Positions 33,265-37,188 of a DNA stretch of 37,188 nucleotides are shown in pieces. The translations under genes and the position numbers were made by a program. Origin of the DNA: an uncultured Clostridia bacterium (GTDB lineage Bacteria > Bacillota > Clostridia > TANB77 > CAG-508). The notes below the pieces were generated by a model, which made no database searches, had not been told where the DNA came from, and saw only the letters and a list, made by a program, of their open reading frames with translations. Numbering within the stretch: the stretch's first letter is position 1; every line of letters begins with the position of its first letter. The stretch is from the NCBI GenBank assembly GCA_934122385.1, contig CAKOWP010000007.1, positions 1 to 37,188 of the forward strand. The letters run 5' to 3'.

Positions 33265-33327
33265 TTATTTATGGCGAAATCATGAAAATTTATGACCTAA
33301 AAATATATAAATATTTACTTAACAGTA

Positions 33328-33356
33328 TTGCCTAAAATAAAAATATATAGTATAAT
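33328..33356 (+). promoter_or_regulatory. Sigma-A promoter upstream of the Rpn-tail ORFs
   Basis: TTGCCT (33328-33333), a 17-bp spacer and perfect TATAAT (33351-33356). The start near 33363 leaves a 38-nt leader before ATG 33401. Confidence 0.65.
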
Positions 33357-33400
33357 TAGACCAATGGATGTGTGTATTTACGGATAGAAAGGGGGAAGTG

Positions 33401-33586
33401 ATGTTGGCAGAGAAAGAAAATAAAGAAATCAAAAAGGCAATGAACACACTGGACTATATAAGTGCAGACCCAAAGGAAAGAGAAAGGCATAATTCAATAA
33501 TAATGGCAGAATATAATAGACTAACAAGTGAGCATAACTTTTTTGAAGCCGGAAAAGAAGAACGGAATCCAAAAAGGAAGATATGA
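33401..33586 (+). pseudogene. Fragment of an Rpn/PD-(D/E)XK transposase-like gene (part 1)
   Basis: This 61-aa ORF has NKEIKKAMNTLDYISADPKERERHN, a stretch characteristic of the middle/C-terminal part of Rpn-family (recombination-promoting nuclease, PDDEXK_2) proteins, followed by NFFEAGKEE and then an abrupt end. The N-terminal nuclease domain of about 200 residues is absent. A ribosome binding site AAAGGGGGAAG precedes ATG 33401, so it could be translated. The frame is lost near residue 55, where a family member would continue into a Gly/Lys/Glu-rich linker that is found in another frame just downstream. Confidence 0.65.
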
Positions 33587-33735
33587 GCGGAAGAAAAGAA
33601 GGAAAAAAGGAAGGAATAAAGGAAAATAGTATTGAAATAGCAAAAAAATTATTAAAAACTGGAATGGATATAGAACAAATAAAGGATATAACTAATTTGA
33701 CTAAAGAAGAACTGGATAAAATAATTGAAAATTAG
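33583..33735 (+). pseudogene. Fragment of an Rpn-family gene (part 2, C-terminal tail)
   Basis: This 50-aa ORF has the linker GRKEGKKEGIKENS, then the typical C-terminal module IEIAKKLLKTGMDIEQIKDI followed by TNLTKEELDKI. This is how full Rpn-family proteins end. It overlaps part 1 by ATGA, as in translational coupling, but the continuity of homology across the junction suggests a frameshift inside one decayed gene. Both parts together would make about 110 residues. Confidence 0.65.
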
Positions 33736-33746
33736 AAATAAAAGTG

Positions 33747-33790
33747 AACTCAAATTATTAAGAACAATTTAATAATTTGGGTTTGTTTTT
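33747..33790 (+). terminator. Terminator after the Rpn fragments (first of three hairpins)
   Basis: AACTCAAATTATTAA (33747-33761) pairs with TTAATAATTTGGGTT (33769-33783), with one G-U pair, followed by TGTTTTTTAT. Confidence 0.85.
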
Positions 33791-33800
33791 TATATTCTAG

Positions 33801-33827
33801 GAAAGTTATCATAGTATGATAACTTTC
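33801..33827. repeat. Perfect 12-bp-arm inverted repeat
   Basis: GAAAGTTATCAT and ATGATAACTTTC are exact reverse complements around AGT. No T-run follows. It could be an operator or a decayed terminator. Confidence 0.8.
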
Positions 33828-33844
33828 TGTAGAAGATAAATATG

Positions 33845-33906
33845 GCAGAAATTAGATTTTGTAGCAGTTTGCACTGCGTACAAAATCTTAATTCTGGTTT
33901 TTTTAG
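33845..33906 (+). terminator. Long hairpin terminator (third in series)
   Basis: CAGAAATTAGATTTTGTAG... pairs with ...TACAAAATCTTAATTCTG, a stem of about 20 pairs with small bulges around CAGTTTGCACTG, followed by GGTTTTTTTAG. It insulates murF from the accessory patch. The stretch 33736-34061 holds only these hairpins and the murF promoter. Confidence 0.85.
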
Positions 33907-33950
33907 TAATAAGATTAATTTTCATATTTTTGTAAATTATATAAAAACAA

Positions 33951-33979
33951 TTGCAAAAATAATAAAAAAAGCATATAAT
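33951..33979 (+). promoter_or_regulatory. Sigma-A promoter for murF
   Basis: TTGCAA (33951-33956), a 17-bp spacer and perfect TATAAT (33974-33979), about 80 bp upstream of ATG 34062. Confidence 0.75.
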
Positions 33980-34061
33980 CTATCAAGAAAAAATAAGTAA
34001 AAGGTTTAAAATTTTAATTCTTTTCTAATTCAAGTTGCAGATAAAGAAAGGTTGAGATTAT

Positions 34062-35444
34062 ATGAAAATAAAAGAAATTATACAAGCAACAAATGGAAAA
34101 CTAGTAAAAGGAGACGAAGAAGTAAATATTGAAAATTTTTGTAAAGATACACGAATAATAAAACCAGGTGATGCATATATAGGAATAAAAGGTGAAAATT
34201 TTGACGGGAATACATTGTGGCAAAAAGCATTTGAAGCAGGAGCAGACATAGTAATTGTACAAGGGATAGATTTTTCAAAAGAAGATTTAGAAAAATATCA
34301 AAATAAAAACATAATAGAAGTTGAAGATACAATAAAAGCTTTAGCAGATATTGCAACATATAAAAGGGATTCAATGGGAAAAGACTTTAAAATGGTTGGA
34401 GTTACAGGAAGTGTAGGAAAAACAAGTACAAAAGATATTGTTGCAAATGTTATATCACAAAAATATAAAACATTAAAAACACAAGGAAACAACAACAACG
34501 AAATAGGTTTACCATTTACAATGTTTAATTTGAAAGACCAAGAAGCAGCAGTTATTGAAATGGGGATGAATCACTTTGGAGAAATAAGTAAATTAACAAA
34601 AATTGCAAAACCTACAATATCAGTAATTACAAACATTGGAACATCTCATATTGGAAATTTAGGTTCAAGAGAAAATATTTTAAAGGCAAAACTTGAAATT
34701 CTAGAAGGAATGGATAAAAAAGTTTTAGTTGTAAATAATGACAATGATTTATTACATAAATTTTTTATGGAAAATAAAGATGTAGAAATACATACATATG
34801 GAATTGAAAATGATTCGGAAGTAAAAGCAGAAGACATTGTTTTAAACGAAAATGACAGCGAATTTGTATGCAATATAAAAGGGGAAAAATTTAAAGTAAA
34901 AGTCCCAGTTGGAGGAATTCACTTTGTATATAATGCAATATGTGCAGCAACTGTTGGAATGTTAATGGGATTAAGCAAAGAACAAATAAAAAATGGAATT
35001 GAAACATTTGAATTGACAAAAAAGAGAATGGATATAACAGAACTTAAAAATGGTGTAACCATTATAAATGACAGTTATAATGCAAGTTTTGAGTCAATGC
35101 AAGCTTCTTTAAAATATTTGCATGGTTTAAATTCAAAAAGAAAAATTGCAGTTTTGGGTGATATGTTTGAACTTGGAGAATATTCAAAAGAATTGCATGA
35201 AAAAGTTGGAACAGAAGTTGCTAAAAATAACATAGATATGCTTGTTTGTTGTGGCAAAAATGCTAAGTATATAGTGGAAAGTGCAGAAAAAAATGGTATG
35301 TTAAAAGAAAATGTTTATTATTTTGAAAATAGAGAGCAAGTTGAAAAATTTATAAGAGAAAATTGGCAAAGTGGAGATAGTGTTTTGTTTAAGGCTTCTA
35401 ATGGTATGAAATTTTTTAATATTGTAGAGAATTTGTTAAAGTAA
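34062..35444 (+). CDS. murF: UDP-N-acetylmuramoyl-tripeptide--D-alanyl-D-alanine ligase MurF
   Basis: This 460-aa Mur ligase adds D-Ala-D-Ala to the UDP-MurNAc tripeptide, the last cytoplasmic step of peptidoglycan precursor synthesis. Visible features are the N-terminal substrate domain (KDTRIIKPGDAYIGIKGENFDG), the ATP loop GVTGSVGKTST (residues 113-123), the central NNNEIGLPFTMF and EMGMNHFGEISKLT, and the C-terminal domain with INDSYNASFESMQASL and VLGDMFELGEYS. Length is standard. GAAAGGTTGAG precedes ATG 34062. ddl, which makes its D-Ala-D-Ala substrate, follows 143 bp downstream on the same strand. Confidence 0.96.
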   Translation: MKIKEIIQATNGKLVKGDEEVNIENFCKDTRIIKPGDAYIGIKGENFDGNTLWQKAFEAGADIVIVQGIDFSKEDLEKYQNKNIIEVEDTIKALADIATYKRDSMGKDFKMVGVTGSVGKTSTKDIVANVISQKYKTLKTQGNNNNEIGLPFTMFNLKDQEAAVIEMGMNHFGEISKLTKIAKPTISVITNIGTSHIGNLGSRENILKAKLEILEGMDKKVLVVNNDNDLLHKFFMENKDVEIHTYGIENDSEVKAEDIVLNENDSEFVCNIKGEKFKVKVPVGGIHFVYNAICAATVGMLMGLSKEQIKNGIETFELTKKRMDITELKNGVTIINDSYNASFESMQASLKYLHGLNSKRKIAVLGDMFELGEYSKELHEKVGTEVAKNNIDMLVCCGKNAKYIVESAEKNGMLKENVYYFENREQVEKFIRENWQSGDSVLFKASNGMKFFNIVENLLK

Positions 35445-35587
35445 TGTATTAAAAATTTAATTTTATTGTGTACTTAAAAAAGTAAAATAGAGTTAAGATT
35501 TATATAGAAGGTGTAATTTTAAATAGATGGTTTATGGGTAAATCCATTAAAAAACCTAAATATATTATACAAGGAACAGTATCAATT

Positions 35588-36622
35588 ATGAAAAAGTTAG
35601 GTGTTATTTTTGGAGGAATGTCAACTGAAAATAAGGTATCTTGTATTTCAGGTGCTTCAGTAATTAAAAATCTAAATAAAGAAAAATACGAAATTTTTCC
35701 TATATTTATAGATGAAAATGGAAAATGGTTTAAAATTCAAATGTCACAAGAAGGTCAAATAAAAATTGAAGATAAAGAACAAATTGAAAATGTATTTGAT
35801 TATTTAAAACAAATGGATGTTGTTTTTCCAGTGTTACATGGTTTATATGGAGAGGATGGAACAATACAAGGTTTATTTGAATTATTAAAAATTCCTTATG
35901 TTGGTTGTGGAGTATTGTCTTCAAGTGTTGGAATGGATAAAGTTTATACAAAAATAGTTTTTGAAAAAGCAGGAATTAATCAAACTAAATATGTCTATAT
36001 AAGAAAATATAATGATAAATTTATTTATGTAGATAATAACTTTAATGAAAAAATAATGAATTTAGAAGAAATTTCTAAATTGACTGTAAAAAAATTAAAA
36101 TTTCCAATGTTTGTAAAGCCATCAAATTCAGGCTCAAGTGTAGGAATTAGTAAAGCAAATAATGAAAATGAATTGAAAGATGCAATAGTTGAGGCTTCTA
36201 AATACGATAAAAAAATATTAATTGAAGAGGGAATTGATGGTAGAGAAGTTGAATGTGCAGTTCTTGGAAATGAAGATGTTCAAAGTTCATGTGTAGGTGA
36301 GATTAGGGCTGCTGACGAATTTTATAGTTATGATGCAAAATATAAAAATCAGGAATCAAAGACATTAATACCTGCAGAAATTTCAGAAGAAAAATCAGAA
36401 GAAATTAGAAAATTGGCAGTAAAGGCTTTTAAATCAATTGATGGTAAAGGTTTGTCTAGGGTTGATTTCTTTATAGAAAATGGTACTGAGAAAGTATACA
36501 TAAATGAAATTAATACTTTGCCTGGTTTTACAAGTATTAGTATGTATCCAAAACTTTTTGAACAAGTTGGAATTAAATATTCTGAGTTGTTGGATGAGGT
36601 TATAGAATTAGCTTCTGAATAA
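35588..36622 (+). CDS. ddl: D-alanine--D-alanine ligase
   Basis: This 344-aa ATP-grasp enzyme joins two D-alanines for MurF. The N-terminal KLGVIFGGMSTENKVSCISG is the usual start with the first D-Ala site (STEN in place of STEH/SxEH). Also visible are VFPVLHGLYGEDGTIQG, PYVGCGVLSSSVGMDK, the ATP-grasp FPMFVKPSNSGSSVGI, and the C-terminal GLSRVDFF and YINEINTLPGFT, which carry the metal-binding residues. The start is placed at 35588, where AAGGAA lies upstream and the protein begins at the family start; an in-frame ATG at 35534 would add 18 unsupported residues. It ends one base before the large foldback element. Confidence 0.95.
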   Translation: MKKLGVIFGGMSTENKVSCISGASVIKNLNKEKYEIFPIFIDENGKWFKIQMSQEGQIKIEDKEQIENVFDYLKQMDVVFPVLHGLYGEDGTIQGLFELLKIPYVGCGVLSSSVGMDKVYTKIVFEKAGINQTKYVYIRKYNDKFIYVDNNFNEKIMNLEEISKLTVKKLKFPMFVKPSNSGSSVGISKANNENELKDAIVEASKYDKKILIEEGIDGREVECAVLGNEDVQSSCVGEIRAADEFYSYDAKYKNQESKTLIPAEISEEKSEEIRKLAVKAFKSIDGKGLSRVDFFIENGTEKVYINEINTLPGFTSISMYPKLFEQVGIKYSELLDEVIELASE

Positions 36623-36623
36623 A

Positions 36624-37097
36624 TGTTACAATTTACAGTTTTAAAAAATTTTGTGTGCAAGTTGCCCCCTTAAGGGTTATATATATTTGATATTGTATCC
36701 TGTTCATTACGTTTAAAAAGAAAATCTAAAATACCTAACTGAGCCTCTCTCACTTATGACAGAAATGTATATATGTATATTATTTTAAACTTTTCGAATG
36801 TGATTAGAACAATATTAGAATTTCTTAAATAAATTTATGGAAAGCGTTCACGTCGAGTGAAGCGAGGACTAAGTGGAATTATCCATCAATTTATTTTAGA
36901 AATTCTTATGTTGTGTAATGAACCGAGAAAATGTTTCAAATCATATACATATATACATTTCTTTCGTGAGCATTCCTCAGTTATTTATTTGAGATTTTCT
37001 ATTTTTCACTTCAATCAAACAAATACAATATCAAATATATATAACTCTTAAGGGGGCAACTTGCACACAAAATTTTTTAAAGCTGCGGATTGTAACA
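36624..37097. mobile_element. 474-bp foldback (inverted-repeat) element
   Basis: The ends are inverted copies. The left end TGTTACAAT..CAG, TTTTGTGTGCAAGTTGCCCC, CTTAAGGGTTATATATAT and TTTGATATTGTAT is mirrored at the right end (37025-37097) with few mismatches. Pairing then continues imperfectly to the centre near 36855, for example ATTTCTTAAATAAATTTATG on the left against ATTTCTAAAATAAATTGATG from the right, and AAATGTATATATGTATAT on both arms. The centre is TTCACGTCGAGTGAA. There is no convincing coding sequence. It resembles a MITE or foldback element. The remaining bases 37098-37188 are AT-rich with nothing recognisable. No target-site duplication could be assigned. Confidence 0.75.
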
Positions 37098-37188
37098 ATA
37101 TGTGAAAAAATATACCCAGTTCAAAAAATTAAAGCAACAAAATTAACATAAAAATATAGACACATATAAAAATCAAATATATAATATT

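Noticed and set aside
30449..33735. Prophage or integrative element
   Set aside because: There is an XRE regulator but no integrase, structural, conjugation or lysis gene and no attachment-site repeats, so only an accessory patch is supported.
36857..37051. 64-aa plus-strand ORF inside the foldback element
   Set aside because: It lies entirely in the inverted repeat, has no ribosome binding site, and its sequence follows the pairing pattern rather than protein-like composition.

Overview
The window comes from an AT-rich, endospore-forming member of the Firmicutes, most likely an uncultured gut-type Clostridia. The evidence is a coherent sporulation gene set (an AbrB-type regulator, spmA/spmB, spoIIR, sleB/ypeB and an alpha/beta-type small acid-soluble spore protein), strong AGGAGG-type ribosome binding sites, near-consensus sigma-A promoters and very low GC. 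The species assignment is inference; the family assignments below were made by reading the translations, without database searches.

Layout. 1-1.3 kb: a 12-bp tandem repeat, rsmI, and a convergent abrB-like gene with a zinc-ribbon tail. 1.5-3.2 kb: spmA (broken by one extra base) and spmB, then a gene-free stretch with paired Spo0A-box-like sequences, a good sigma-A promoter and a foldable RNA-like region. 3.2-6.8 kb, minus strand: spoIIR, murA, walJ and rlmH. 7.0-11.6 kb, plus strand: an unknown 156-aa protein, a UAP1/UDPGP-type uridylyltransferase, a phosphoglucomutase and a TtcA-like tRNA thiolase. 11.8-20.5 kb: one giant surface-protein ORF (2902 aa) that looks like two surface proteins joined end to end. 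20.7-24.7 kb: tRNA-Arg(CCT), a membrane-anchored unknown, SRP RNA and dnaX-ybaB-recR. 24.8-30.4 kb: a 57-aa small protein, a diacylglycerol-type glycosyltransferase, sleB-ypeB, a VanW-family protein and a SASP gene. 30.4-33.7 kb: an accessory patch with an XRE regulator divergent from a prepilin-like/RCC1 propeller protein, a DUF2442 protein and fragments of an Rpn-family gene. 34.0-36.6 kb: murF and ddl. 36.6-37.1 kb: a large foldback (inverted-repeat) element.

How the genes fit together. Three cell-envelope themes recur. The first is peptidoglycan precursor synthesis (murA, murF, ddl). The second is a possible glucose-1-P to UDP-sugar to glycolipid route (mutase, uridylyltransferase, MGDG-synthase-like glycosyltransferase). 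The third is spore formation and cortex lysis (spoIIR, spmAB, sleB-ypeB, SASP). SRP RNA followed by dnaX-ybaB-recR is the classic Firmicutes arrangement.

The least ordinary material is the joined giant surface protein with a dockerin-like insert, the Spo0A-like promoter with no obvious gene, the XRE/RCC1 patch with its inverted operator half-sites, a dispersed repeat family placed at stop codons, a small gene whose start codon lies in a terminator-like hairpin, and the 474-bp foldback element at the right end.
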